A DNA stretch of 64,000 nt from Cycas panzhihuaensis (GCA_023213395.1 CM041465.1:44771741-44835740); one strand, 5' to 3'; positions 1 through 11,107 are shown, counted from the stretch's first letter. Notes: generated from the letters alone by a model not told the origin. Numbers and translations: made by a program.

Positions 1-716
1 GTGATCTTGCCTCTGGCAATGATGAACAATGTATTGATGGAACTCTCTATAGATAGTTAATTGGCAGTCTCATATATCTCACAACGACTAGACCTTACAT
101 CTCTTATGCAGTAAGTCTAGTCTCAAGATATATGTAGGATCCTAGGATCAGACATTGGAAAGCGGCAAAAAGAATTGTCAGATATCTATGGAGGTCAATA
201 AACTTAAAACTCATGCATCCAAACTGAAAAAAGTTAAGTTAATAGGATATTGTGACTCTGATTGGGCTAGAGACAGAAAAAGGGAACTCAACAAGTGGAT
301 ATTGCCTCTTCCTCGGAACCGCAACAATCTCCTAGAGCAGCAAGAGATAGGCTACTGTTGCTCTTTCGTTAACCGAAGTAGAATATAAGTTAGTTGCTAG
401 TGCTACTTGTGAAGTAGTTTGGTTCAGACAACTCCTATTAGACTTGGATCAGCCACAAAAGGAGCGAACAACTCTCTTTTGTGACAACCAAAGTGCAATC
501 GAGCTAACCAAGAACCCAATTTTGCATGATTGGACAAAACATATAGAAGTTCGTCATCTTTTTATAAGAGAGAATGTTCAAAATAAAGAAGTTGATTTAA
601 TCTACTGTCCAACAAATGAACAAGTCACAGATGTATTGACAAAACCTCTCAACAACGACAGATTCTTGGTTCTCAGAGACAAATTGGGACTGAAGGGATG
701 AAACATTAAGAGAGGG
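1..716 (+). pseudogene. Copia element Z: end of reverse transcriptase and RNase H (remnant)
   Basis: This is the 3' end of a Ty1-copia pol gene running into the window from the left. Translation shows the end of the RT region (LIGSLIYLTTTRP, then SYAVSLVSRYM) and the RNase H hallmarks CDNQSAIELTKNP, TKHIEVRHLFIRE and TDVLTKPL, ending at a TGA at 699-701. The copy is dead: it has in-frame stops near 57 and 135 and a frame break between 388 and 444. A short purine run (about 706-716) before the LTR at 717 is the polypurine tract. RNase H would have removed RNA from the RNA:DNA hybrid during replication. Confidence 0.9.
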
Positions 717-891
717 TGTTAGGATATAATGTTTCATCTGGCTAACGTAACCTCGAGGGTCTTGTTCCCTCTTCTTGTATCTTTGGACGTGTGTGACACG
801 TGTCATCTATACAAAAGTTGGTTACAATATATAACTTGTATATATATGTACTGAATCTACGATAATAAACATCGACCATTCTGATATTTCA
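717..891 (+). repeat. 3' LTR of copia Z
   Basis: The LTR begins TGTTAGGATATAATG directly after the purine-rich tract at the end of pol. It includes a TATA-rich stretch around 828-848 and probably ends ATTTCA at 891. The start is well fixed by the polypurine tract. The end is a guess from the terminal CA, because the partner LTR lies outside the window. Confidence 0.7.
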
Positions 892-1082
892 TTAGATTGT
901 TCTACATAGAAAAAGATTTCACTATCATACCTAGGGAAGAAAGATTTTCCAATCATGTCCAAACTAGACAAGGTGTAATCTCTGGATGTACTTTTGATCT
1001 AAGTGGATTAGGGACTTGTACAAATTTTAAAGAATTGGAATATCATCTGCCCAGTGCAAAAGATGAAATATACCTTCTATGA
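892..1082. other. Unassigned segment between copia Z and copia Y
   Basis: A short open frame on the + strand (897-1082, 61 codons) has no family signature that I recognise. It lies between the end of LTR Z and the integrase remnant of copia Y and may be degraded retroelement DNA. Confidence 0.4.
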
Positions 1083-1560
1083 GAGGAGAAATAATGCAAG
1101 GTTTGGACTTTGTACTCTTCACCCCAATAACTAGGAGATAGATTTTTGCCTTTCATCATGTATCTAGCCATCTCCACTATGGTTTTGGTTTTCCTTTCTG
1201 CTACACCATTTTATTGTGATATATAAATAATGGTAAACTGTCTCATGATACCTGTCTGCTTACAAAACTCCATAAACTTTTTGGACTTGTACTCTCCACC
1301 ACTTTCACTTCTCAAGATTTTGATTTTCAATATTGAAAAATAACTTTGTTTAGCCTTGAACTGCTTGAACGTATAAGAAGCTTGGTACTTGTACTTTACG
1401 AGGAATATCCATATCTTCTTAGTGAAGTCATTAATGAAGGTCATGAAGTAATAAGCACCCGACCTAATTGCTGGTCCTGATGTGATTATCCCAAGGCTAA
1501 AGCAACACCTTGTTATGAGTGACACTTATTGTTTCCTTCTTGCCTTACACATGGCATTTC
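1083..1560 (-). pseudogene. Copia element Y: integrase core remnant
   Basis: Read on the - strand, this gives a Ty1-copia integrase core: YYFMTFINDFTKKIW, then SESGGEYKSKKFMEFC, then NGVAERKTKTIVEMARYM, the region carrying two catalytic Asp and the catalytic Glu. Upstream (higher coordinates) is a degraded pre-integrase segment with a stop before VSLI. A stop interrupts the usual PQQNGVAER segment near 1210. Neither LTR can be identified, so this is a fragment. It is opposite in orientation to copia Z. Confidence 0.85.
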
Positions 1561-2713
1561 TCATAGCTTGCTCATAACAGATTGTGTATCATGAAATGCT
1601 CAGACAAGATTGCCATAATAAAATGTCCATGCAGAGATTGTGGATTGGACAGCAGACACAAATTGTTCATAATCCATAATGATATTAGACTGCTACTTTA
1701 GTACATAATATTGTAATGCAGATTGCAGTGTCCACATTTGCTTGGCTCTTACATAAGGAGTGCGACCCCAGATATGCTGTTCCATATACAGGTCATTGCT
1801 ACCTTGTATACAACTCACTCGGCTCTCTTCCAAGGATTGAAGCTCACTAGAATGCACTGCAATATATTTTTAGTACACACACAGAAATGGATGGGAGAAG
1901 GCCCTATTTAAACCTATCCAAGAGGTGCAAAATATTAAATGATGTCATCTCTTGGCATAATTTATGACTTAATACATAATAATATATTAAACACAAGTTT
2001 TTAATTTTAAAATAAGTTAACAGATCCATTGTGTTTTAACTTTCTGGATTTTCCCTATATTGTCATTTGACAGGTTGTCTTGTTGCACTCTCTTGGGATT
2101 TCCTGACCCCATCAATCCTGTCACTGTTGTATGACTGTTTTACTGCCATCTTTTTCCCACAGTTTTACCATCATTTTACTGCCAGAATGTCTCACTGGAT
2201 TGCCGCATTGGCTTGCTGTCCAGTTTTCACTCAGGCTATTGTGACTATTAATTTGGTGTTCATTCACAATACCATGCATTTTATGTAAAGCCAGTGTTTA
2301 GCGGTGAAGAGCTTGCATCTTATTCTATTTGTACTTTTTCTTCATTTACATCTATGAGTAATGTTTAATAATCAGTATCTACCACTGTTTTATGTCTCTT
2401 GTTTTTGTTTCTATTCAACTACACAAACTCATCAATGCTTAGATAGATTGCCATAAAATAGATGATGGCCCTGTCATGTCTGAGGCTGAAAGCAGGTGAC
2501 ATGCATAAGATGGGAATTTGAGTTGTATTTTACTTACATTAAAGAATGAAAAATGTAGGAGGGGGACAACAGCAAATTACCTATTCGAAAGATTGACAAT
2601 CAAACGAAGAAAAGCCATCATAGCAACAAAGAGCCATGGTTATTTTGTAATTGTGCTCATAGGGGTCCTCAGTGGACTTTGCTGATGCACCGAGACTCTG
2701 GTCCTCCCATCAC
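1561..2713. other. Intergenic or intronic stretch, nothing recognised
   Basis: There is no convincing protein family, LTR pair or RNA gene. Two short open frames (1723-1911 and 2067-2288, +) carry no recognisable motif and look like chance. The stretch may belong to a large intron of the RhoGAP gene downstream, whose earlier exons are not found in the window. Confidence 0.4.
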
Positions 2714-2736
2714 TAAAATAAATAAATAAATAAAAA
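2714..2736. repeat. AAAT microsatellite
   Basis: About four to five tandem AAAT units followed by a run of A. A simple repeat in non-coding DNA upstream of the RhoGAP exons. Confidence 0.8.
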
Positions 2737-3605
2737 TTTGAATACAATAAAAGGATACTTTGCCATGTGGCAATATGATAGATAGGTTTTCAGTTTTTCA
2801 ATCTAGGGTTCAGTTAGTTATGGTTTCAGTTTTGCAGTTCGCTCGAATCTGTCTATATCATTCCAGGCCAGCAGAGAGAAAGATATACCTAATGGACTAC
2901 ATATTAAGTGTTAATCTGCGAAATGTGATTATAAATAGGCTTATGATTGTTGTTAATGTAATCAGCCATGCAGTGTGCCAAAATTGCTCTTGCAGATGGC
3001 CATTGATTCCTTTCTCTACAACTTCAAAATCGCAGGTATTGCCAGGGCTGCCATTACTCGGTAGATGATGTATCTAGCAGAATTACCACACGTCACCAGC
3101 TTAAAGAATCTGGAACCCGTTGCTACCTTTGAATACTATGGGGAAGATGATATTTTTGTGACTGATAGTTGGGGATACGAATATATTGTTCATAAGACCT
3201 GTCTTCGTTCCACCCAAGGAACTCGCTTGATACCAAGCTGAGTCCCCTTAAGCTCTTACTTTTCCGATTTCACACAACGGTACCTATCGGCACAGACAGA
3301 CAATTAATGTCTGTCACTGGCATAGAAAATTGTGCAAGATGATGGCAGGCATTCGTGTAGAAGAGTGGCAACAATAAAAACGAACACAAGATATTAAAAC
3401 ATACTAAAGAATGCATTTGAAATCTATTCTGTTTTTTATACGGTTTAGTGTTTTTGACTCTTATCACAAACTAGAGTGTAGTTTTTTCAAGTATTTCTCT
3501 TAAAGAATTTCAGGAAAAAATTGACTGGGATTTTTTTCTCTTTTCTGAAAATACTTATGGGCCTCTGTTTGACTATGTTATAAATTCTTTATGATGCTTT
3601 CTCAG
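2737..3605. other. Probable intron upstream of the first visible RhoGAP exon
   Basis: It ends in CTCAG at 3601-3605, a good splice acceptor. I looked for the preceding exon, which should end with a single G in the correct phase, and could not identify it. A 102-codon open frame at 2760-3068 has no convincing homology. Confidence 0.45.
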
Positions 3606-5026
3606 TATTTGGAGTGCCAATCGAGACTGTTGTACAGAGACAGCATTGTTTAAGGCCTATTCCTCAAATATTGATAAAATGTGCTGATTACATTGTGCTA
3701 TCAGGCAAGTTTTTTGACCAATATCTCAGCATTAAGATTATATCCATCTTATGGATGTTTTGTTTTCTAAAGTTGTCAAGTGACTTAAACTATAACAAAC
3801 TGGCAGGACTCAATTCAGAAAACATATTCAAGTCTGAAGGAGACAGAAGAGTTGTCCAACATCTAGTGTCGTTGTATAATGAAGGTAATTGCTTTGAACC
3901 CTTATATTGCTATGGACACATACGAACAAAGAGCTATGAGTACGAGGGCTTAGAGACATACCAAGTTCAACCGGGTAAAGCTGTGTTGAGAAATGATTAG
4001 CACTGCTTTGATAAATTGTTTACATTGGTTGTGAACTTAATGGTTTTTTCAGATTGGAATGCATCCTTGCCAGAAGGTGTGAGCCCTATTGATGTAGCTG
4101 CTTTACTGAAGATTTATCTTCTGAGTCTTCCTGAGCCTATTATTACTTTTGATCTATATGATAATATCAAGGATGCTAGAGGCAATGTGGAGCAACTTAG
4201 GAACATCTTGAAAAAACTTCCAAATGTTAATTATGCAACACTTGAGTTTGTGACTGCTCTTCTTCTCCAAATCAGCCAGAAATCTTCCCTCAACAAGGTG
4301 AGCTGCATATTCATTTTTCTGAAAGAAATTAATGCTATTAGAGATATCCTGCTTCTGCTTAGATTTGCTTTTCCATTTCTATCATAATGAGCTATATGAA
4401 ATTGTATTTGTGAGCCATCTGTCTGTATAAGTGTTAATATATATTTATATAATTTGATTATTTGGAACATAAATCTATTGTGGCATTGGAAATGTTTTAT
4501 CTGTGCAGATGGATGCTCACAACCTTGCAGTTGAACTGGCTCCGACAATAATGTGGCAGAGAGATGGAAGAAAATCCAATTTTCAGGGGCAGCCACCACC
4601 CGTATGGCATGCAGGCAGACTTTTAGGACTGAGGTCCTTATCACAGGATTCTGAAAAAAGTTCAGTTACAAGTTGGACAAGTGGACATACCTTTCCCATG
4701 CAAGATGGTAATACCATTCGTGAGGCAAATAGTTATGATGCTTGGCACTATCTCTCTGGTGGGTAGCAAATTTAATCTGTGACATTTCCTAGGAGGTTGA
4801 ATATTCTGTGGAGAATTCTATAAACAACTAATTATGAAATCTGTGTGGTCATGACAACATTGCAGATGATGGCAACGGAACAAGTGGAGGGTCAGATGCT
4901 TCCTCTCAGATTCCTCTTGATGATGGGGCTCCACCTGTTGATTTTGCTATTGTGGAAGCAGTACAATGTCTAATTGAACAGCACAATGCAGTTTTTACAG
5001 ATGCAAGTGAAACCATCTGGCGATAA
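3606..5026 (+). CDS. Rho GTPase-activating protein, At5g61530-like (last five exons, 5' part not in window)
   Basis: Five exons splice cleanly: 3606-3704, 3807-3884, 4053-4297, 4509-4758 and 4866-5026, giving 277 residues and a TAA at 5024-5026. All reading phases match across introns (phase 1, 1, 1, 0 and 1 at the acceptors). The product starts (V)FGVPIETVVQRQ and contains a RhoGAP domain: IPQILIKCADYIVLSG, FKSEGDRRVVQHL, DVAALLKIYLLSLPEPI, then NLAVELAPTIMWQ. A Ser/Gly-rich tail ends in an acidic and hydrophobic segment (VDFAIVEAVQCLIEQHN). RhoGAPs speed GTP hydrolysis by Rho/ROP GTPases. From memory of the Arabidopsis protein, roughly 100 N-terminal residues are missing here and should lie on exons to the left. 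No internal stop or frameshift is seen, so this part looks functional. The arginine-finger position carries Lys (3830-3832). Confidence 0.9.
3705..3806 (+). other. GC-AG intron in the RhoGAP gene
   Basis: The donor reads CAG then GCAAGT at 3702-3710, the consensus for the minor GC-AG class of U2 introns, and the acceptor is TGGCAG at 3801-3806. Joining 3704 to 3807 gives an unbroken Ser-Gly-Leu-Asn reading in the correct phase, and no nearby GT donor does so. The intron is 102 nt. Confidence 0.8.
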
Positions 5027-5199
5027 TTGGTTAGATAGCGTTAAATCCTCTTTGTATTGAGCTTGTAATTCTATGATTTATATTTTACCACAGATTTTTG
5101 TTTTGAATGTGTTATTTACTGATGTGTTTTTGATAATTCATTGTGATGATCATATTTGATTTGTTGATAGCAATGCACATTACAATGACAGTCGTTTGC

Positions 5200-5205
5200 A
5201 ATAAA
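5200..5205 (+). promoter_or_regulatory. Poly(A) signal AATAAA, first copy
   Basis: A canonical AATAAA 174 bp after the RhoGAP stop codon, inside copy 1 of the tandem duplication and followed by a T/G-rich stretch. It is plausibly the proximal polyadenylation signal of the gene. Confidence 0.5.
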
Positions 5206-5621
5206 GATTGAGTTTGGAGATATGGGTTTGGATGTTTCTTGTTGCAATATTAGAATTTAAATCCATACAGGAGAGTAACATCTTGATGTGCCTCCCAACA
5301 AAATAATATAAACTAAGAAATCATTGACATGTAGGGAAGTATTTTGGAAAGTAATGCTTCACATACATTCACTATTATTGTGAAGTCACTTAAAAACTGA
5401 TTCTTACTAGAATGCAATGATCTAACCATTTATTCATTTCCTTGCTGATGAAATCAAGATGACATAGCCATTAATGCAGGGTTGTCTATTGGCAATTTAT
5501 GATTTCACTGCAGATTTTCATTTTGAATCTGTCTTGCTTGTAGATAAGTTCTTAGTAACTCACTGTGCTATTCATATTTGTTTTATTAATTGCAATCCAC
5601 ATTATGGTGATACTTGTATGC

Positions 5622-5627
5622 AATAAA
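5622..5627 (+). promoter_or_regulatory. Poly(A) signal AATAAA, second copy
   Basis: The same signal in the equivalent position of copy 2, 596 bp after the stop codon. If both are used, the RhoGAP transcript would have two 3' ends. Confidence 0.4.
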
Positions 5628-5917
5628 TATTGTGAGTCTGGAGAGAGTTTGTGATCTTTACTGTTGAATTATGAGTATTTGAATAGATACATCTAGGTAG
5701 CATCTAGATGCCCCTCATGATTAAATAATATAAACTGAGTCATCATTTACATTCAGTGAAATGTTTTGTAATGTAATGTTTTAAACATACATTCAGTATC
5801 ATTGTGAAGTCAACTGGAACTGATTGCAGCTAGGATCAAATGACCTAACCATTTATTCATCCCTTGGTTTGGTGATGAAAGCAAGATGATCTAACCATTA
5901 ATGCATTATTGTCTGTT

Positions 5918-6632
5918 CAAGATGAAACTATCTGATGAAAACTGCTCACTGAAGTATGAGAAATAATATAACACAACCATGGCAAAAAAATCTGGCCATT
6001 TGAGCAAAAACATATGAATATGTGCTATAAATGAGGGTCTGAAAACCAAGACATAATGTGACATTATTAATAGAATGGGCTGTTGTAATGACATTCACTG
6101 TATTGTCAAATTTGAATCTACATTGAATCTATATTCAATGGTTATTGTTATGGATTAAATGAAAATAACCTAGAAGCGGGGGTCCCAAGTAAGCCCGTTG
6201 GCCTGAGGGCTGGTTGGGTTTCTTACCATTGGTGTCTCTCTGTTTTAGTTAGATTTATGAATATTTTTGTTGTGCAGTAAACTGGTGCTGTAATTGTATG
6301 CTGCAAGGTTCCAAATGTGCATTTCTATTAAAATGCATTTGTGTGGAATTTTGTGAATGTTTCTCTGTTGAATAAGTGAAGATGTTCTATTTGTGTTGAA
6401 ACTCTGTTGGCTTTGAGCAGACAATCACATATTAGTCATACATAATGTTGTTTCTTAATATCAGTGTTCTCAAAGAAAATTTGACAAACTGTAATCAGGG
6501 TTCTTCCTACGTTTAATTATGTCTCATTCATAAGCCCAATGTTTTTGATAGTAGGCTTCTTTCAATAATCAATGGGGTAATTTTATCCAACAATATGTAA
6601 AATTATAACAGGGCCACACTCATGGATTATAC
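5918..6632. other. Non-coding stretch, nothing recognised
   Basis: AT-rich DNA between the duplicated RhoGAP 3' end and the first LTR of family F. No coding or RNA signature was seen. A short GC-richer patch at 6173-6215 is unexplained. Confidence 0.4.
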
Positions 6633-6893
6633 CGTTAGAATTAATGTTTGCATACGAGTCCAAATTAGGTGAATGCTGAATCAAGGAAACTTTGATAACT
6701 CTTAGGGTTAGTGACAAGTGTCAAGGTGATTATAGGTCAATTTTGGACTGTTACCGATCCCATTTGTATATAAGAATGTAGTGTTTTGTTGTACATATCA
6801 TTGAATCGTTTTGAATGAATGAAAATTATTAGAGGATAGACCAATTCTACCTGAAAATTCGTGTTAATAATTTGTTTTGGTTCTATTCATTCC
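6633..6893 (+). repeat. LTR of copia family F (5' LTR or solo LTR)
   Basis: It aligns over its length to the 3' LTR of copia F at 40213-40482: shared TTAGAATTAATGTTT, GATTATAGGT, CATTGAATC, TTTTGAATGAA and CCAATTCTAC. The copies differ at roughly a quarter of sites. The terminal TG is degraded to CG. No PBS follows, so this is either an isolated LTR or the 5' LTR of an F copy whose start has decayed. Confidence 0.75.
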
Positions 6894-7229
6894 CAAATAG
6901 AGACATTGAAAGTCAACAAGCCTAATACATAAGAAATTTATCAGCTGGACGAAGCATGAAGTTGCCCACATGTCAACAGTTGACAAATAGATTTAAGCTC
7001 TAGAGATTCCTTTCATTGTGGGCAAATCCATGGTTGGTGGTGGTTGAACCAAAGTATAAGATGTTGAAGATGAGCTATGCCACAGAAAATTTTAAGCAAA
7101 TATGCCATTGTCATGTCAAATGGGAACACAAAACTCTCCATTGATAAATGGTCACATTGAATGGGAATGAACAAAGAATACCCCAAATGACGCCAATAAA
7201 AATTGAATTGAATTGGTCGAGAATCATGA
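6894..7229. other. Segment between LTR F and gypsy A, unassigned
   Basis: If F is one element split by A and E, this is its 5' interior. I find no gag motif in any frame. A - strand open frame (7013-7261) crosses the boundary of element A and so cannot be an old gene. Confidence 0.35.
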
Positions 7230-7234
7230 TATAC

Positions 7235-7758
7235 TGTTGTGTTCCTAAGGAACCCTCTCAAGTTATCTGAATAATGCTTGCTATAAGGCCAACTTCATCA
7301 AGGAATGTTAGGAGGAATATCTCATCCTCTGGCCGACTTCTATTGGGTGCAATATTAAGGAGAATAACATCTTGTTAGCTGTCCTTTATTTGAGGGATCT
7401 TGACCACTATAAATAGGGAGTTTGGGCCTCATCCCAAACCAACTTTGGAGACTTCTTGTGGCTGAATATTTTTCGGTCTTGGGACTGCAATTAACTCGTC
7501 CATTTGGGGGCTGTAGTTTGGAGGGTTCCTTGCCTCGAAGAGGGAAGCTCACTTCTAAGGCAAAGATTGGTATTTCTGATGTAATTCGCTCTATTTTGGT
7601 GTTATTTGATAATAAAGATCATTATTTCTTTCTGTGGATTCTGTAATTCCTTTTTCTTGTTAATCTTCTGTTGCATAATATCTAGTTTTTGTATTTTCAG
7701 TGGATTATTATTTGTGTTTTAAGGAAAATTGCTATAAAAATAGAACTAAATCGCTTCA
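7235..7758 (+). repeat. 5' LTR of gypsy A
   Basis: It runs from TGTTGTGTTCC to CGCTTCA. A TATAAATAG box lies near 7410, followed by the leader GGGAGTTTGGG and, about 125 bp on, the palindromic block CCTCGAAGAGGG. It matches the 3' LTR at 32048-32556 throughout, with the 3' copy lacking about 15 bp near its end. Confidence 0.95.
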
Positions 7759-7760
7759 AG

Positions 7761-7772
7761 TGGTATTAGAGC
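7761..7772 (+). other. Primer binding site of gypsy A
   Basis: TGGTATTAGAGC, two bases after the LTR. It is close to the TGGTATCAGAGC that pairs with the 3' end of plant initiator methionine tRNA. Confidence 0.85.
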
Positions 7773-7857
7773 CTCGTTTCAAGGGAAAAGGGCCAAAAAT
7801 TTCCCCTGGGAAGCAAAAACGGAATTGAGATCAAGAAAAAACCTTATTTTTAGGGAG

Positions 7858-8880
7858 ATGGCAACACAGTTTAGAACTTTAGAGGAAAAAATTAATGGTG
7901 TGTCAGAATTAACACAGAGCATAAGGTCTTTAACAATTCTAATCCAAGAGTTATTGACAAAAGCAAATCAAGCAACACATAATGTGTTGGAAGGAGAAAT
8001 AGATAACAACAACGTCTTAGGACTAAAACAAATGGATGCCAAGAACCATCAAGAAAACCAGGGAAAATGAGACCAAGAGATCTAATGGACGGGTTTATGA
8101 AAGGAGAATTCCTAACATGGATAATGGACTGGAAGGGCCAAGACTATCTCTGGAGAAATTCAATCTAGAAGTATCAAAGAATATCACAAATTAGGTCTTA
8201 CAAATGGAGAACTATTTCAGTGTTTATAAATCAACAACCAAGGAAAAGATGGAAATAACTTCCTTACAATTAAACGGCAGGGCGTTAAGATAGTATTATT
8301 GGTGGCAAAATATGAACATACCAATTCAACAGACCTGGGAGAACCTAAGAGTAGGTTTAGTAAAACAATATGACAACTCTTGGAATACAGATTACCTTGT
8401 TCAATTAACACGGTTACATCAATAGGGAATAGTTCAAGAATACACAGAACAATTTCAAACTTTACAATATATGGTCTCAGAAAAAATACCACAAGAATGT
8501 TTATTGGAGACTTATATCAATGGGTTGAAAAATCAGATCAAATTTAGAGTTAAAGCAGCAGACCCACCACAACTCCAAGTAGCAATTCAGATAGCAAGGA
8601 ATGTGGAGGTAGAACTCAGAGATAGCAAGCCAACATATACAAGGAGATATGAACCACCATCATATCATACCCAGAATACTAATTGGACAAGATCGGGAAC
8701 AAAAGTAGACCCTCCATTAGCTATAAAGAATACAAGAGAAAGCTCAGGGACGACAAAAGAGGAGCACTTAAGTAAGGGGACTTGCTTGAAGTGTGGAGGA
8801 AAATGGAATAAGGAGCACTAATGCTCGACAAAAGGGGTTTTCATGATCAATAATAAGGACATAGAAATACCAGAAGAAGC
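7858..8880 (+). pseudogene. Gypsy A gag
   Basis: It starts at ATG 7858 (MATQFRTLEEKINGV), with a coiled-coil-like N-terminus. The capsid region of the retrotransposon gag type follows (WENLRVGLVKQYD; VQEYTEQFQTL; ETYINGLKNQIKF), then a zinc knuckle variant CLKCGGKWNKEH followed by a stop and CST. A stop at 8068-8070, several frame breaks before 8471 and the stop within the knuckle make it non-functional. Gag would form the particle that packages the RNA. Confidence 0.85.
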
Positions 8881-9345
8881 AGAACAAGACCAAAGTGCGG
8901 AAAGTGAACTTCTGGAAGTGGATACAGGGAATGTCAAAATATCATTGCAGGTCATTATAGGTCAATAAGTATCCCTGCAAACCCTAAGATTCTAAGGACA
9001 AATTAAGGGGACACCATTATCAATCTTGGTAGATAGCGGAAGTATGCACAATTTTATAAACAAGGCCTCAACAGAGAAACTGAGATTACAAGTGAAAGCT
9101 CTCAACACATTTCAGGTGTCAATAGCAAATGGGAGAACAACATCGTGTAAAGGATATTGTAAAGACAGAACTCTCCAGATCAACGATTACAAAGTCACAA
9201 CTTGTATGTTTGCTATGCCCATAGGCGGAGTGGATGTAGTTCTAGGGATTCAATGGCTACAAACGTTGGGGAACATCATTACCAACTATAGGACAAGATT
9301 TATGTGTTTTCAACAAAAGGGACGTAAATATTGATTGCAAGCCCT
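8881..9345 (+). pseudogene. Gypsy A aspartic protease
   Basis: The frame from 9026 keeps the active-site motif LVDSGSMHNFI (D-S-G at about 9031-9039) and the typical end VDVVLGIQWLQTLG. The stretch before it is interrupted by stops. The family cleaves the Gag-Pol polyprotein. Confidence 0.85.
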
Positions 9346-9559
9346 AGCCACACCTCTAGTTTAGCTTGTATCATCACACATGACGGAAAAAATTCCAAAG
9401 AAGAATCCACAAGTGTATATACTATCATGTTACAAAATAGAGATAGAAGACGTTCCTCTAGAGATTCAAGCAGTCCTAGAAGAACATTAGGGAGTTTTTG
9501 AAGAACCCCAAGGATTGCCACTGAAAAGGGAGTATGAGCACACAATAGATCTTATCCTC

Positions 9560-10880
9560 GGAGTAATACTAGTAAATATTCCTTCATATAGACACCCTTA
9601 TCATCTCTAGAAGGAAATTGAAAAAACTGCAGAAGAATTATTACACCAGGGCATAGTGGCGAAAAGTGAAGTCCATTTGCTTCTCTTGTAGTAGTCAATC
9701 CAAAGAAGGACGAATCTTACAGAATGTGCATGGATTATCGTGGCTTGAATAAATTGACCATAAAGAATCGGTATCCTATCTCAAGGATTGAAGATTTGTT
9801 AGATGAATTACATGGAGTCTAATACTTTTCAAAAATAAATCTACACTTAAGATACTACCAAATAAGAGTCAAAGAAGAAGATATCTACAAAATTGCGTTT
9901 AGAATGCATAAAGGATTGTTTGAATTTAGGGATATGCTTTTCAGCTTAACGAATGCTCCAACTACCTTCTGGAGCACAATGAATTCAATATTAAAACACG
10001 TCATAAAGAAATTCGTGCTAGTTTTCTTTGACGATATTTTGATCTACAACAAAACATGGGAAGGACATTTGGAACATATAAAGGTCGTTTTGATCATATT
10101 AGAGAAAGCACAATTGTTTGCAAATAAAAAAAAGTGTTCTTTTGTAAAAAAGGAGTTAGAGTATCTATTCCACATCATCATGGGCGAAGGAATCAAAATA
10201 GATCTAAAAAAGATCTAGGCAAGTGCAAGTTGGCCAACTTTGAAGAATGTCACAAGAATTAGAAGTTTTTTGGGCGCAATGGAATTCTTGAGAAAGTTCA
10301 TGAAAGGATATGCACACATAGCATCGCCACTAACAGACTTGATAAAAAAGGATGCTTTCAGATGGAACTTAGGTGTAGAAGGAGCGTTTCAAGAATTAAA
10401 ACAAACAATGGTCACAACTCCAGTATTGGCCTTACTGGATTTCACATAATCATTCACGTTGGAGTGTGATGTTTCAGGTCTTGGAATTGGTGCAATTCTG
10501 TTACAAGGAGGGAGGCCTATAACTTACAAAAGTTGGAACCTGAATAATAGGGAGAAAATGAGCCAATATATGACAAAGAGATGTTGGCTATTATGCACGC
10601 AATACACCAATGGCGGCAATATCTATTAGGGAGCAAATTTGTGGTCAGAACTGATCATGACAACATGAATTACTTTTTGAATAAAAAGACATTATTTGAC
10701 TTGCAGGCTTTCAAGTTCACCATAGAATACAAAAAGGGGAAAGAAAACGTGATAGTGGATGCCCTATCTAGACTGCCAGACGAAGGAAAGATTAAAGCTT
10801 CAGCCAATTCAATGATAATAGCAACTCCAAAATGGACGACAGATTTGGCAAAGGAATATGAAGACGGCAAGATATCATAA
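9560..10880 (+). pseudogene. Gypsy A reverse transcriptase and RNase H
   Basis: RT blocks are visible: RMCMDYRGLNKLTIKNRYPI, a degraded DLRSGYHQI block (now INLHLRYYQIRVKEED), and the catalytic FFDDILIYNKTWEGHLEHI. The RNase H region follows (LECDVSGLGIGAILLQGG; RTDHDNMNYFLN; VIVDALSRLP). Stops occur near 9822, 10216 and 10447, and a frame break lies near 10560. It would have copied element RNA into DNA. Confidence 0.9.
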
Positions 10881-11107
10881 GAAAGAAGACAAAAGGTCAA
10901 AGAAGGAAAAGCGGAGCAGTTCACATAACAAGGAGGATTAATCATAAGGAAAGGAAAAATATTTGTTCTAAAAACAAGCAAACTAAAAGAAGTATTACTT
11001 CAAGAAGCTTATTCAACTCCAGTTTCAGGGCATTCAAGAATGGATAAAACCTATAGGAGGCTTTGAAACTCGTTTTATTGGAAAGGGTTGAAAATTGATG
11101 TCCTCTG
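10881..11107 (+). pseudogene. Gypsy A integrase, N-terminal piece
   Basis: It reads LKEVLLQEAYSTPVSGHSRM and then FYWKGLKIDV, the His half of the HHCC zinc finger. The Cys half (ECDTCQKNK) lies at about 30880-30915, on the other side of copia B. B therefore split the finger between its His and Cys pairs. Confidence 0.85.

Larger units (their letters stand above)
5067..5917. repeat. Diverged tandem duplication (about 420 bp) downstream of RhoGAP
   Basis: Copy 1 (about 5067-5490) and copy 2 (about 5487-5917) align along their length. Shared blocks include the CAGATTTT start (5091 and 5511), TGCAATAAA, AATATAAACT, ACATACATTCA, CTAACCATTTATTCAT and CATTAATGCA. The offset is 420-427 bp. Many substitutions and small indels show the duplication is old. 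It starts about 40 bp after the stop codon, so it probably covers the 3' UTR. Confidence 0.8.

Noticed and set aside
1723-2288. Two short + strand open frames as possible upstream exons of RhoGAP
   Set aside because: No similarity to the expected N-terminal helical region, and no splice sites in the right phase.
2995-3066. LPGLPLLG string resembling the proline-rich start of plant cytochrome P450s
   Set aside because: Eight residues only, followed at once by a stop, with no other P450 block in any frame nearby.
7013-7261. 82-codon - strand open frame
   Set aside because: It crosses the left border of gypsy A, so its continuity is accidental.
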